Counted from the stretch's first letter, positions 12,601-25,264 are shown. The stretch: DNA of 64,000 nt from Mimachlamys varia (GCA_947623455.1 OX392529.1:7316001-7380000); one strand, 5' to 3'. The notes: generated by a model from the letters alone, not told the origin. Program-made: numbers and translations.

Positions 12601-15600
12601 AGGACTGACAGTAGAGACTTATTGTGTAATTGTACTCACTCTGACATCTGGCCTGGAGTGTACAGGACTGACAGTAGAGACTTATTGTGTTATTGTACTC
12701 ACTCTTACATCTGGCCTGGAGTGTACAGGACTGACAGTAGAGACTTATTGTGTTATTGTACTCACTCTTACATCTGGCCTGAAGTGTACAGGACTGACAG
12801 TAGAGACTTATTGTGTTATTGTACTCACTCTTACATCTGGTCTGAAGTGTACAGGACTGACAGTAGAGACTTATTGTGTTATTGTACTCACTCTTACATC
12901 TGGCCTGGAGTGTACAGGACCGACAGTAGAGACTTATTGTGTTACTGTACTCACTCTTACATCTGGTCTGGAGTGTACAGGACTGACAGTAGAGACTTAT
13001 TGTGTTACTGTACTCATTCTTACATCTGGCCTGGAGTGTACAGGACTGACAGTAGAGACTTATTGTGTTACTGTACTCACTCTTACATCTGGCCTGGAGT
13101 GTACAGGACTGACAGTAGAGAATTATTGTGTTACTGTACTCACTCTTACATCTGGCCTGGAGTGTACAGGACTGACAGTAGAGACTTATTGTGTTATTGT
13201 ACTCACTCTTACATCTGGTCTGGAGTGTACAGGACTGACAGTAGAGACTTATTGTGTTATTGTACTCACTCTTACATCTGGCCTGGAGTGTACAGGACTG
13301 ACAGTAGAGACTTATTGTGTTATTGTACTCACTCTTACATCTGGCCTGGAGTGTACAGGACTGACAGTAGAGACTTATTGTGTTACTGAACTCACTGTTA
13401 CATCTGGCCTGGAGTGTATAGGACTGACAGTAGAGACTTATTGTGTTATTGTACTCACTCTTACATCTGGTCTGGAGTGTATAGGACGGACAGTAGAGAC
13501 TTATTGTGTTATTGTACTCACTCTTACATCTGGCCTGGAGTGTACAGGACGGACAGTAGAGACTTATTGTGTTATTGTACTCACTCTTACATCTGGCCTG
13601 GAGTGTACAGGACTGACAGTAGAGACTTATTGTGTTACTGTACTCACTCTTACATCTGGCCTGGAGTGTACAGGACTGACAGTAGAGACTTATTGTGTAA
13701 TTGTACTCACTCTTACATCTGGCCTGGAGTGTACAGGACTGACAGTAGAGACTTATTGTGTTACTGTACTCACTCTTACATCTGGCCTGGAGTGTACAGG
13801 ACTGACAGTAGAGACTTATTGTGTTATTGTACTCACTCTTACATCTGGCCTGAAGTGTACAAGACTGACAGTAGAGACTTATTGTGTTATTGTACTCACT
13901 CTTACATCTGGCCTGGAGTGTACAGGACCGACAGTAGAGACTTATTGTGTTACTGTACTCACTCTTACATCTGGTCTGGAGTGTACAGGACTGACAGTAG
14001 AGACTTATTGTGTTACTGTACTCATTCTTACATCTGGCCTGGAGTGTACAGGACTGACAGTAGAGACTTATTGTGTTACTGAACTCACTGTTACATCTGG
14101 CCTGGAGTGTATAGGACTGACAGTAGAGACTTATTGTGTTATTGTACTCACTCTTACATCTGGTCTGGAGTGTATAGGACGGACAGTAGAGACTTATTGT
14201 GTTATTGTACTCACTCTTACATCTGGCCTGGAGTGTACAGGACGGACAGTAGAGACTTATTGTGTTATTGTACTCACTTTTACATCTGGCCTGGAGTGTA
14301 CAGGACTGACAGTAGAGACTTATTGTGTTACTGTACTCACTCTTACATCTGGCCTGGAGTGTACAGGACTGACAGTAGAGACTTATTGTGTAATTGTACT
14401 CACTCTTACATCTGGCCTGGAGTGTACAGGACTGACAGTAGAGACTTATTGTGTTACTGTACTCACTCTTACATCTGGCCTGGAGTGTACAGGACTGACA
14501 GTAGAGACTTATTGTGTTATTGTACTCACTCTTACATCTGGCCTGAAGTGTACAAGACTGACAGTAGAGACTTATTGTGTTATTGTACTCACTCTTACAT
14601 CTGGCCTGAAGTGTACAGGACTGACAGTAGAGACTTATTGTCTTACTGTACTCACTCTTACATCTGGCCTGGAGTGTACAGGACTGACAGTAGAGACTTA
14701 TTGTGTAATTGTACTCACTCTTACATCTGGCCTGGAGTGTACAGGACGGACAGTAGAGACGTATTGTGTTACTGTACTCACTCTTACATCTGGCCTGGAG
14801 TGTACAGGACGGACAGTAGAGACTTATTGTGTTATTGTACTCACTCTTACATCTGGCCTGGAGTGTACAGGACTGACAGTAGAGACTTATTGTGTTACTG
14901 TACTCACTCTTACATCTGGCTTGGAGTGTACAGGACTGACAGTAGAGACTTATTGTGTTACTGTACTCACTCTTACATCTGGCCTGGAGTGTACAGGACG
15001 GACAGTAGAGACTTATTGTGTTACTGTACTCACTCTTACATCTGGCCTGGAGTGTACAGGACGGACAGTAGAGACTTATTGTGTTACTGTACTCACTCTT
15101 ACATCTGGCCTGGAGTGTACAGGACTGACAGTAGAGACGTATTGTATTACTGTTCTGACTCTTACATCTGGCCTGGAGTGTACAGGACTGACAGTAGAGA
15201 CTTATTGTGTTATTGTACTCACTCTTACATCTGGCCTGGAGTGTACAGGACGGACAGTAAAGACTTGTTGTGTAATTGTACTCACTCTTACATCTGGCAG
15301 GAGTGTACAGGACGGACAGTAGAGACTTATTGTGTTACTGTACTCACTCGTACATCTGGCCTGGAGTGTACAGGACTGACAGTAGAGACTTATTGTGTTA
15401 CTGTACTCACTCGTACATCTGGCCTGGAGTGTACAGGACTGACAGTAGAGACTTATTGTGTTACTGTACTCACTCTTACATCTGGCCTGGAGTGTACAGG
15501 ACTGACAGTAGAGACTTATTGTGTTACTGTTCTCACTCTTACATCTGGCCTGGAGTGTACAGGACGGACAGTAGAGACTTATTGTGTAATTGTACCCACT

Positions 15601-17019
15601 CTTACATCTGGCCTGGAGTGTAAAGAACGGACAGTAGAGACTTATTGTGTTACTGTTCTCACTCTTACATCTGGCCTGGAGTGTACAGGACTGACAGTAG
15701 AGACTCATTGTGTTACTGTTCTCACTCTTACATCTGGCCTGGATTGTACAGGACTGACAGTAGAGACTTATTGTGCTATTGTACTCACTCTTAAATCTGG
15801 CTTGGAGTGTACAGGACTGACAGTAGAGACGTATTGTGTTACTGTACTCACTCTTACATCTGGCCTGGAGTGTACAGGACTGACAGTAGAGACTTATTGT
15901 GTTATTGTACTCGCTCTTACATCTGGCCTGGAGTGTACAGGACTGACAGTAGAGACCTATTGTGTTACTGTACTCACTCTTACATCTGGCCTGGAGTGTA
16001 CAGGACTGACAGTAGAGACTTATTGTGTTACTGTTCTCACTCCTACATCTGGCCTGGAGTGTATAGGACGGACAGTAGAGACTTATTGTGTTACTGTTCT
16101 CACTCTTACATCTGGCCTGGAGTGTATAGGACGGACAGTAGAGACTTATTGTGTTACTGTTCTCACTCTTACATCTGGCCTGGAGTGTATAGGACGGACA
16201 GTAGAGACTTATTGTGTAATTGTACTCACTCTTAAATCTGGCCTGGAGTGTACAGGACGGACATTAGAGACTTATTGTGTTATTGTACTCACTCTTACAT
16301 CTGGCCTGGAGTGTACAGAACTGACAGTAGAGACTTATTGTGTTACTGTACTCACTCTTACATCTGGCCTGGAGTGTACAGGACGGACAGTAAGGACTTA
16401 TTGTGTTACTGTACTCACTCTTACATCTGGCCTGTAGTGTACAGGACGGACAGTAGAGACTTATTGTGTTACTGTACTCACTCTTACATCTGGCCTGGAG
16501 TGTACATGACGGACAGTAGAGACTTATTGTGTTATTGTACTCACTCTTACATCTGGCCTGGAGTGTACAAGACTGACAGTAGAGACTTATTGTGTAATTG
16601 TACTCACTCTTACATCTGGCCTGGAGTGTACAGGACGGACAGTAAAGACTTATTGTGTTACTGTACTCACTCTTACATCTGGCCTGTAGTGTACAAGACT
16701 GACAGTAGAGACTTATTGTGTTATTGTACTCACTCTTACATCTGGCCTGTAGTGTACAAGACTGACAGTAGAGACTTATTGTGTTATTGTACTCACTCTT
16801 ACATCTGGCCTGGAGTGTACAGGACTGACAGTAGAGACTTATTGTGTTATTGTACTCACTCTTACATCTGGCCTGGAGTGTACAGGACTGACAGTAGAGA
16901 CTTATTGTGTTACTGTACTCACTCTTACATCTGGCCTGGAGTGTACAGGACTGACAGTAGAGACTTATTGTGTTACTGTACTCACTCTTACATCTGGCCT
17001 GGAGTGTACAAGACTGACA
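9652..17019. repeat. Minisatellite, 63-bp unit, about 117 copies, nested in exon 11's donor region
   Basis: Each 63-bp unit includes the last 34 nt of exon 11 and its donor region; on the gene strand it carries AGATGTAAGAGTGAG. The boundary with unique exon sequence is at about 17019. The unit is a multiple of three and lacks stops in several frames, so both strands show long open frames (up to 776 codons, plus strand). These are repeat artefacts. A block of 25 units (1,575 bp) is duplicated almost unchanged: 10642-11814 corresponds to 12217-13389. On the gene strand the frame continuing from exon 11 is open to about 16264. Confidence 0.97.
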
Positions 17020-17116
17020 ACTATGAAGAAGACTACAAGTGCCAGTGTTGTACCGTATCTGGGTAGCTTCCCCAGTGTCCGTCATGAACCTGGATGATGG
17101 TGATGGATAGTAGCCT
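16986..17116 (-). CDS. Exon 11: Cys-rich module (residues 452-495)
   Basis: A 131-nt exon, acceptor ttttttag. It encodes GYYPSPSSRFMTDTGEA, then TGTCSLLHSCQSCTLQARC. Two overlapping donors are possible: AGAT|GTAAGA and, eight bases on, AAGA|GTGAGT. The second gives a good join to exon 12 (K-K-FDCGC), while the first would create a TAG at the junction, so I chose GTGAGT. The last 34 nt are repeated about 117 times in the intron. Confidence 0.75.
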
Positions 17117-17182
17117 CTAAAAAACAATTCGACATCATAAATTAGTTGCATGTAATGGAAACATGTTGTTTTAGATTTCTCT

Positions 17183-20100
17183 CACCTGTCCCTGAATGTA
17201 CAGTCTGGGACGTCATATATATATTACCTGTCCCTGAATGTACAGTCTGGGACGTCATATATATATTACCTGTCCCTGAATGTACAGTCTGGGACGTCAT
17301 ATATATATTACCTGTCCTTGAATGTACAGTCTGGGACGTCATATATATATTACCTGTCCCTGAATGTACAGTCTATGAATTTGGGAATATATATTACCTG
17401 TCCTTGAATGTGCAGTCTATGAATTTGGGTATATATATTACCTGTCCTTGAATGTACAGTCTGTGAGGTTGGGTATATATATTACCTGTCCTTGAATGTA
17501 CAGTCTGTGAGGTTGGGCATATATATTACCTCTCGTTGAATGTACAGTCTGTGCGGTTGGGTATATATATTACCTGTCCTTGAATGTACAGTCTGTGAGG
17601 TTGGGTATATATATTACCTGTCCTTGAATGTACAGTCTGTGCGGTTGGGCATATATATTACCTGTCCCTGAATGTACAGTCTGTGAGGTTGGGTATATAT
17701 ATTACCTGTCCCTGAATGTACAGCCTGTGAGGTTGGGTATATATATTACCTGTCCCTGAATGTACAGTCTATGAGGTTGGGTATATATATTACCTGTCCC
17801 TGAATGTACAGCCTGTGAGGTTGGGTATATATATTAGCTGTCCTTGAATGTACAGCCTGTGCGGTTGGGTATATATATTACCTGTCCCTGAATGTACAGG
17901 TACAGCCTGTGATGTTGGGTATATATATTACCTGTCCCTGAATGTACAGCCTGTAAGGTTGGGTATATATATTACCTGTCCCTGAATGTACAGTCTATGA
18001 GGTTGGGTATATATATTACCTGTCCCTGAATGTACAGCCTGTGAGGTTGGGTATATATATTAGCTGTCCTTGAATGTACAGCCTGTGAGGTTGGGTATAT
18101 ATATTACCTGTCCCTGAATGTACAGGTACAGCCTGTGAGGTTGGGTATATATATTACCTGTCCCTGAATGTACAGCCTGTGAGGTTGGGTATATATATTA
18201 GCTGTCCCTGAATGTACAGCCTGTGCGGTTGGGTATATATATTACCTGTCCCTGAATGTACAGGTACAGCCTGTGAGGTTGGGTATATATATTACCTGTC
18301 CCTGAATGTACAGCCTGCGAGGTTGGGTATATATATTACCTGTCCCTGAATGTACAGCCTGTGAGGTTGGGTATATATATTACAGATGTACCTGTCCCTG
18401 AATGTACAGCCTGTGCGGTTGGGTATATATATTACCTGTCCCTGAATGTACAGCCTGTGAGGTTGGGTATATATATTACCTGTCCCTGAATGTACAGCCA
18501 GTGAGGTTGGGTATATATATTACCTGTCCCTGAATGTACAGCCAGTGAGGTTGGGTATATATATTGCCTGTCCCTGAATGTACATTCTGTGAGGTTGGGT
18601 ATATATATTGCCTGCCCCTGAATGTACAGCCTGTGAGGTTGGGTATATATATTACCTGTCCCTGAATGTACAGTCTGTGAGGTTGGGTATATATATTGCC
18701 TGCCCCTGAATGTACAGTCTGTGAGGTTGGGTATATATATAACCTGTCCCTGAATGTACAGCCTGTGAGGTTGGGTATATATATTACCTGTCCCTGAATG
18801 TACAGCCTGTGAGGTTGGGTATATATATTACCTGTCCCTGAATGTACAGTCTGTGAGGTTGGGTATATATATTGCCTGCCCCTGAATGTACAGCCTGTGA
18901 GGTTGGGTATATATATTACCTGTCCTTGAATGTACAGTCTGTGCGGTTGGGCATATATATTACCTGTCCCTGAATGTACAGTCTGTGAGGTTGGGTATAT
19001 ATATTACCTGTCCCTGAATGTACAGCCTGTGAGGTTGGGTATATATATTACCTGTCCCTGAATGTACAGTCTATGAGGTTGGGTATATATATTACCTGTC
19101 CCTGAATGTACAGCCTGTGAGGTTGGGTATATATATTAGCTGTCCTTGAATGTACAGCCTGTGCGGTTGGGTATATATATAACCTGTCCCTGAATGTACA
19201 GGTACAGCCTGTGAGGTTGGGTATATATATTACCTGTCCCTGAATGTACAGCCTGTGAGGTTGGGTATATATATTAGCTGTCCCTGAATGTACAGCCTGT
19301 GCGGTTGGGTATATATATTACCTGTCCCTGAATGTACAGGTACAGCCTGTGATGTTGGGTATATATATTACCTGTCCCTGAATGTACAGCCTGCGAGGTT
19401 GGGTATATATATTACCTGTCCCTGAATGTACAGCATGTGAGGTTGGGTATATATATTACAGATGTACCTGTCCCTGAATGTACAGCCTGTGCGGTTGGGT
19501 ATATATATTACCTGTCCCTGAATGTACAGCATGTGAGGTTGGGTATATATATTACCTGTCCCTGAATGTACAGCCAGTGAGGTTGGGTATATATATTACC
19601 TGTCCCTGAATGTACAGCCAGTGAGGTTGGGTATATATATTGCCTGTCCCTGAATGTACATTCTGTGAGGTTGGGTATATATATTGCCTGCCCCTGAATG
19701 TACAGTCTGTGAGGTTGGGTATATATATTACCTGTCCCTGAATGTACAGTCTGTGAGGTTGGGTATATATATTGCCTGCCCCTGAATGTACAGTCTGTGA
19801 GGTTGGGTATATATATTACCTGTCCCTGAATGTACAGCATGTGAGGTTGGGTATATATATTACCTGTCCCTGAATGTACAGCCTGTGAGGTTGGGTATAT
19901 ATATTACCTGTCCCTGAATGTACAGTCTGTGAGGTTGGGTATATATATTGCCTGCCCCTGAATGTACAGCCTGTGAGGTTAGGTATATATATTACCTGTC
20001 CCTGAATGTACAGTCTGTGAGGTTAGGTATATATATTACCTGTCCCTGAATGTACAGCCTGTGAGGTTGGGTATATATATTACCTGTCCCTGAATGTACA

Positions 20101-20334
20101 GCCTGTGAGGTTGGGTATATATATTACCTGTCCCTGAATGTACAGCCTGTGAGGTTGGGTATATATATTACCTGTCCCTGAATGTACAGCCTGTGAGGTT
20201 GGGTATATATATTACCTGTCCTTGAATGTACAGTCTGTGAGGTTGGGTATAAATATTACCTGTCCCTGAATGTACAGCCTGTGAGGTTGGGTATATATAT
20301 TACCTGTCCCTGAATGTACAGCCTGTGAGGTTGG
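17183..20334. repeat. Minisatellite, 44-bp unit, about 72 copies, nested in exon 10's donor region
   Basis: On the gene strand each unit contains TGTACATTCAGGGACAG followed by gtaatatata: the end of exon 10 plus its donor. Units nearest 17183 differ (gacgtcatatatat, 43 bp) and probably mark the older edge. Some units have an extra ggtaca or acagatgt insertion, and these recur about 1,076 bp apart (18381 and 19457), showing block duplication. There is no coding potential in the exon frame (TAA in every unit). Confidence 0.97.
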
Positions 20335-20422
20335 AGCCAGGTGGGCATTTGACCATTCCACTGCCATCTACATTAAACATGATGATTTGGTCTCCATCAC
20401 CAGTTCTACATGTGGTTTTTGG
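20304..20422 (-). CDS. Exon 10: Cys-rich module (residues 413-451)
   Basis: A 119-nt exon, acceptor tgtttcag, donor GGACAG|GTAATA, phase 0 in and 2 out. It contains TTCRTGDGDQIIMFNVDG and KCPPGSNLTGCTF, with three cysteines and an NLT sequon. The family is not recognised. The last 31 nt plus the donor form the core of each unit in the 44-bp array. Reading through the donor meets TAA at once, so here the repeats cannot be translated in the exon frame. Confidence 0.78.
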
Positions 20423-20783
20423 CTGAAACAATTAGACATGATTGAAGCAATGTGCTGGACAGTTTATTATTAGTCGGTGAGTTTTAAACATTTCATGAGA
20501 GACGTCCTAACATACACGTACTTCCCGTGTTGTTCCTGCTACACTTAGACAGATGTTCAACATACACGAACTCTCCCCTGTAGTTCCTGCTACACTTAGA
20601 CTGAACATGTTTGTATGTCAATCACACTCATAGTGTTTGTCACTAGAACAGCGATTAGAATACATGTTGGTTGTAATCTTCGTTTGCCACAATAACAATA
20701 GTAGAGGACTATAACACTGTCCACATGTTGGTCTACATTACCATAACCAAACCATATGTAAGAGCTACAGTATGCTTACAAAC
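20423..20783 (-). other. Intron 9, unique part
   Basis: About 360 bp of AT-rich intron between exon 10's acceptor and the 51-bp array. It holds an imperfect direct repeat of about 60 bp (catacacgtacttcccgtgt near 20512 and catacacgaactctcccctg near 20562). No coding signal. Confidence 0.6.
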
Positions 20784-22728
20784 CTCTGACCAGCTTAGCA
20801 ACTTACCCGCACTAATACCTGTGGTCCGTACACTTTACATCTGACCAACAAACTTACCCGCACTAACCCCTGTGGTCTGTACACTTTACATATGACCAAC
20901 AAACTTACTCGCACTAACCCCTGTGGTCTGTACACTTTACATCTGGCCAACAAACATACCCGCACTAACCCCTGTGGTCTGTACACTTTACATCTGACCA
21001 ACAAACATACCCGCACTAATCCCTGTGGTCTGTACACTTACATATGACCAACAAACTTACCCGCACTAATCCCTGTGGTCCGTACATTTTACATCTGGCC
21101 AACAAACTTACCCGCACTAACCCCTGTGGTCCGTACACTTTACATCTAGCCAACAAGCATACCCGCACTAATCCCTGTGGTCCGTACACTTTACATCTGA
21201 CCAACAAACTTACCCGCACTAATCCTTGTGGTCCGTACACTTTACATCTGACCAACAAACTTACCCGCACTAATCCCTGTGGACTGTACTCTTTACATCT
21301 GACCAACAATCATACCCGCACTAATCCCTGTGGCCCGTACACATTACATCTGACCAACAAACTTACCCGCACTAATCCCTGTGGTCTGTATACTTTACAT
21401 CTAACCAAAAATCTTACCCGCACTAACCCCTGTGGTCCGTACACTTTACATCTGACCAACAAACTTACCCGCACTAACCCCTGTGGTCTGTACACTTTAC
21501 ATCTGACCAACAAACTTACCCGCACTAACCCCTGTGGTCTGTACACTTTACATCTGACCAACAAACTTACCCGCACTAATCCCTCTGGTCCGTACACTTT
21601 ACATCTGACCAACAAACTTACCCGCACTAATCCCTGTGGTCCGTACACTTTACATCTGACCAAAAAAACTTACCTGCACTAATCCTTGTGGTCCGTACAC
21701 TTTACATCTGACCAACAAACTTACCCGCACTAATCCCTGTGGTCCGTACACTTTACATCTGACCAACAAACTTATCCGCACTAATCCCTGTGGTCCGTAC
21801 ACTTTACATCTGACCAACAAACTTACCCGCACTAATCCTTGTGGTCCGTACACTTTACATCTGACCAACAAACTTACCCGCACTAATCCCTGTGGTCTGT
21901 ACACTTTCCATCTGACCAACAAACTTACCCGCACTAATCCCTGTGGTCCGTACACTTTCCATCTGACCACAAACTTACCCGCACTAATCCCTCTGGTCCG
22001 TACACTTTACATCTGACCAACAAACTTACCCGCACTAATCCTTGTGGTCCGTACACTTTACATCTGACCAACAAACTTACCCGCACTAATCCCTGTGGTC
22101 CGTACACTTTACATCTGACCAACAAACTTACCCGCACTAATCCCTGGGGTCCGTACACTTTACATCTGACCAACAAACTTACCCGCACTAATCCTTGTGG
22201 TCCGTACACTTTACATCTGACCAACAATCTTACCCGCACTAATCCCTGTGGTCCGTACACTTTACATCTGACCACAAAACTTACCCGCACTAATCCCTGT
22301 GGTCCGTACACTTTACATCTGACCAACAAACTTACCCGCACTAATCCCTGGGGTCCGTACACTTTACATCTGACCAACAAACTTACCCGCACTAATCCCT
22401 GTGGTCCGTACACTTTATATCTGACCAACAAACTTACCCGCACTAATCCTTGTGGTCCGTACACTTTACATCTGACCACAAACTTACCCGAACTAATCCT
22501 TGTGGACTGTACACTTTACATCTGACCAACAAACTTACCCGCACTAATCCCTGTGGTCCGTACACTTTACATCTGACCAACAAACTTACCCGCACTAACC
22601 CCTGTGGTCCGTACACTTTACATCTGACCAACAAACTTACCCACACTAACCCCTATGGTCCGTACACTTTACATCTGACCAACAAACTTACCCGCACTAA
22701 CCCCTGTGGTCCGTACACTTTACATCTG
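20784..22728. repeat. Minisatellite, 51-bp unit, about 38 copies, nested in exon 9's donor region
   Basis: Each unit is 36 nt of exon 9 (coding RCKVYGPQGLVR) plus 15 nt of intron starting at the donor (gtaagtttgttggtc). The unit length is a multiple of three, and the intronic 15 nt read VSLLV in the exon frame. The array thus continues exon 9's frame until a one-base deletion breaks it near 22480. Open frames of 97-212 codons reported from either strand are repeat-derived. Confidence 0.97.
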
Positions 22729-22822
22729 CCGTTTTTGAACTCAGCCCCGTAGCACCTCCGGTCACACGTACATTTCTCCGCGACCATAAAGTCTGGACAG
22801 GATACGCTCGTTGTAACAACCT
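22692..22822 (-). CDS. Exon 9: Cys-rich module (residues 369-412)
   Basis: A 131-nt exon, acceptor ggcatag, donor GTGCGG|GTAAGT, phase 1 in and 0 out. It contains VSCPDFMVAEKCTCDRRCYG and NGRCKVYGPQGLVR, so five cysteines. The family is not recognised; the spacing suggests a small disulfide-bonded extracellular module. The last 36 nt (RCKVYGPQGLVR) are the exonic part of every unit in the 51-bp array that follows. Confidence 0.78.
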
Positions 22823-23048
22823 CTATGCCGAGACCAAAACATCTCCATTTATTGAATATATATGAATAATAATGTAATGACTATTAGGGGACTCATAATA
22901 TAAGAAACTGATTTCACCTACGAATTTCGTTTTCAACTGTCGGTTAAAGAGTTAATATATGTTCATTCCTATGTTTGTGTCATGACAATTGACGTACATT
23001 TTTATTATCAATTATAGTTACCATGTTGATCTTGAATAGAATACAGTG

Positions 23049-23375
23049 CTAAGGATGCTGTCTTAGATTGGCAACAGCCCGTAACGCCCGTGTGTTGATA
23101 ATGACCACGTAACGCCTGGGAATGATCCCTTGTAACAATGGTATAAAGGGGCCGTGTTTAAATCTTACAGCTAACGGCGTCAAAAAGTGATCCCAAGTAA
23201 CCATGGAAACAATGGGAGCTGTAAAACTTACAACTAACGACGTCACACAGTGGACGATTAGCAATGTCACACAAATAATCCTTGTTACCAGGGTAACATA
23301 GAGAGTTGAGTCTGGCACTTACGATTAGCAATGTCACACAGATGTCCCGTGTAACCAGGGTAACATAGACAGCTA
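23049..23375 (-). repeat. Degenerate duplications of exon 8's 3' end and donor
   Basis: Downstream of exon 8 on the gene strand, the block 'ctatgttaccctggttacac ... tgtgacattgctaatc' plus donor reappears as 'ctatgttaccctggtaacaa ... gacattgctaatc', then twice more with growing divergence (ccatggttacttgggatcac and cattgttacaagggatcatt). The unit is roughly 70-80 bp, about four copies. Some copies keep a donor-like gtaag. They are too diverged to code. Confidence 0.7.
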
Positions 23376-23429
23376 AAACCCGTTGCTGTTGAGGCAATGC
23401 ACTTTCCCTCATTTTTACATGGTGATATT
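23323..23429 (-). CDS. Exon 8: EGF-like domain 1 (residues 333-368)
   Basis: A 107-nt exon after a C-rich acceptor (cccccccag), donor AATC|GTAAGT, phase 2 in and 1 out. It encodes SPCKNEGKC, then FSCLCYPGYTGHLCDI, a complete six-Cys EGF-like module of the 'C-x-C-x-x-GY-x-G-x-x-C' type. It has no calcium-binding D-x-[DN] opening. The exon's 3' end and donor are partly duplicated several times in the following intron. Confidence 0.88.
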
Positions 23430-23844
23430 CTGGGGGGAAAAGAAACATGAACCAACATGATAGTGCAAATCCGAGTTTGTAAATATCGATAATTAAGTAT
23501 ATTTCACATGAAATGTTTTGCAAACTTTTGAAAAAATTAGCAACGCTGGTTCATAAAGCTTGCAAAAAGAATTTGTTCATACCCGTACGAAGCTAAAAAT
23601 TGACTTCAATGCTTAAATAGTGTTAAACTATGGCTGGCGTAACGTTAGAAGTAAATATAATTAATTCTGCGGTGAACAGTCATCAAAGAAGCTTTAGAAT
23701 GCAGGAGAATAAAACGTTAGTTTGAAATAAAAAAGATAGAATGTCATCAGTAAACCCATACGTGATGTAAAACAAACAAAGCGAAATGAGAATACACCAC
23801 AATTGGCGACACTGCACTATTAAACTATACAATAAACATGCCAA

Positions 23845-24130
23845 TTTATCTTTCATGAACTTTCCTTTTCTTGATAGAAGCAATCCTGCTTCTCCAGCCT
23901 ATGGTGTTTACATGTTGCAGTTGATTCGTTATTCAAGGGCTTCCTCTAAATATTGACATTTTCGTGATAGATGTCGGCTGCTCTCATCCAAACTTACTAC
24001 ACATGGGCTCAAAAGATTCAGGTTGGTGAAGACTTATGGTCGCCATCTTGGTGTCATTGAGAAATGTTCTGTTTCCTTGCATACTATGAAAATGAACGGG
24101 TTTGAACATGCTCATTTGTATATAAACGTG
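23845..24130 (+). pseudogene. Penelope-like reverse transcriptase relic, C-terminal part
   Basis: The plus strand reads NFPFL, then SPAYGVYMLQLIRYSRASSK, a stop, FRDRCRLLSSK and VKTYGRH in order. This is the familiar C-terminal end of a reverse transcriptase abundant in bivalve and cnidarian genomes. It lies inside intron 7 on the strand opposite the host gene, broken by stops. A related copy lies inverted at 24566-25066. Confidence 0.7.
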
Positions 24131-24565
24131 TTATAATTAAATATTATATTTCAGTTCAGATTTTCAGGACGTATTATTCACTTCGTTGAGACTTTGTTTT
24201 TAATTTCTATTTATGGGATTTGATGGAGCAAATTATATGATACGTATAGAGTTGACTGTGAATTGTAGTATGGAAATAAACTCACGGTCGAATACAACAA
24301 ATGATATGACGGAGATAGGTCCATTATGACCTGGTGAGATGTGTATCTTACCTTCATAACACCTGGTTGATGAGATACAGCGATGGTTTCTCGTTATTAC
24401 CTCCTTAGAGATCGGAGGTGGTAGACAGTGCTAGTGGGCTTTAAGTCCCCGAGGTGTGCAGTGGAACGGTTTAGAATATACATATATACACTATGCTCAT
24501 TTGAAATTACTCAATATTTTGACTAGATTCGGCATTTTTTTCACTTTCTTGTTCTCAGTCGGTTC

Positions 24566-25066
24566 CTAGGGTTCACTGGGACACAACAACTGTATGGTGC
24601 AGTTTAGTTCATCATTTGGCTCGACTACCTTATGTATAAAACAATGGTGGTATTCTCGTGTGTCTTTTGTACAATCATTATTATACGAAAAAGAAAAGTC
24701 AGAGAATACCGAAGCGTCAACAAAACAATAACCTAAAATTAAAATTAAACTAGGGAAATATGAATAAGGAAAAGATTTACATGGCGACTGCTGTAACAGT
24801 ACAAGAGAACAAGACAAGGTGTTCCAGAAGAGTAAGTGTCTTCTGCTTTATCGACCACACTCGCCACGTAAATCTTGATTATGTCCAAATAACAACGAAA
24901 TCTAAATCCATGTGTATGTTTTTGTGTTCGTCAGCAGCCAACATCTATCACGAAAATCACTATATTTAGAGGAAACCCTAGAACAACGATTCAACTGCGG
25001 AATGTAAACACCATAAGTTGGAGAATCATGAATATCACCATCAAGAAAGGGAAAGTTGACGATCGG
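24566..25066 (-). pseudogene. Retroelement relic: reverse transcriptase C-terminus and 3' tail, inverted copy
   Basis: Read on the minus strand from 25066: 'aactttccctttcttgatgg', 'ccaacttatggtgtttacat', 'gattttcgtgatagatgttg', then the tail strings 'gtgtggtcgataaagcag' and 'gttttgttgacgcttcggta'. The coding part corresponds to the segment at 23845-24130 and the tail to that at 7938-8205 and 33590-33850. Decayed and partial. Together with the 23845 copy it forms an inverted pair separated by about 430 bp. Confidence 0.7.
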
Positions 25067-25264
25067 AAAATCAAAATTGTCACGTTTATCATATAGCTTA
25101 GTTGTTAGCTGTCCTTGTTGGTAATAGTTTAAGTAGTGATCGAGGTAAATTGTAATATGAATAATGCTAAATAGTGCAAAAACTTGAATGTGAGTTTTTC
25201 ATTTTGAATCTTGAATGTAACGTTCTGCTTGTATGATAAAAAAGTCATGGTTTTGTCAACTTAC

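Noticed and set aside
9661..16437. Long plus-strand open frames (390, 390 and 776 codons) with a repeated WPGVYRTDSRDLLCYC motif
   Set aside because: They come from the 63-bp tandem unit, a multiple of three without stops. The real exon at this array's edge is on the minus strand and the frames have no splice or start context.
16977..16985. Use of GTAAGA (eight bases before GTGAGT) as exon 11's donor
   Set aside because: It would create a TAG at the join to exon 12; GTGAGT gives an open, in-phase join. Both remain possible if exon 12's acceptor is shifted.
24358..24409. Possible 52-nt exon (minus strand, RNHRCISSTRCYE) between ctctaag and GTAAGA
   Set aside because: Exons 7 and 8 join in phase without it, and its length is not a multiple of three, so inclusion breaks the frame.
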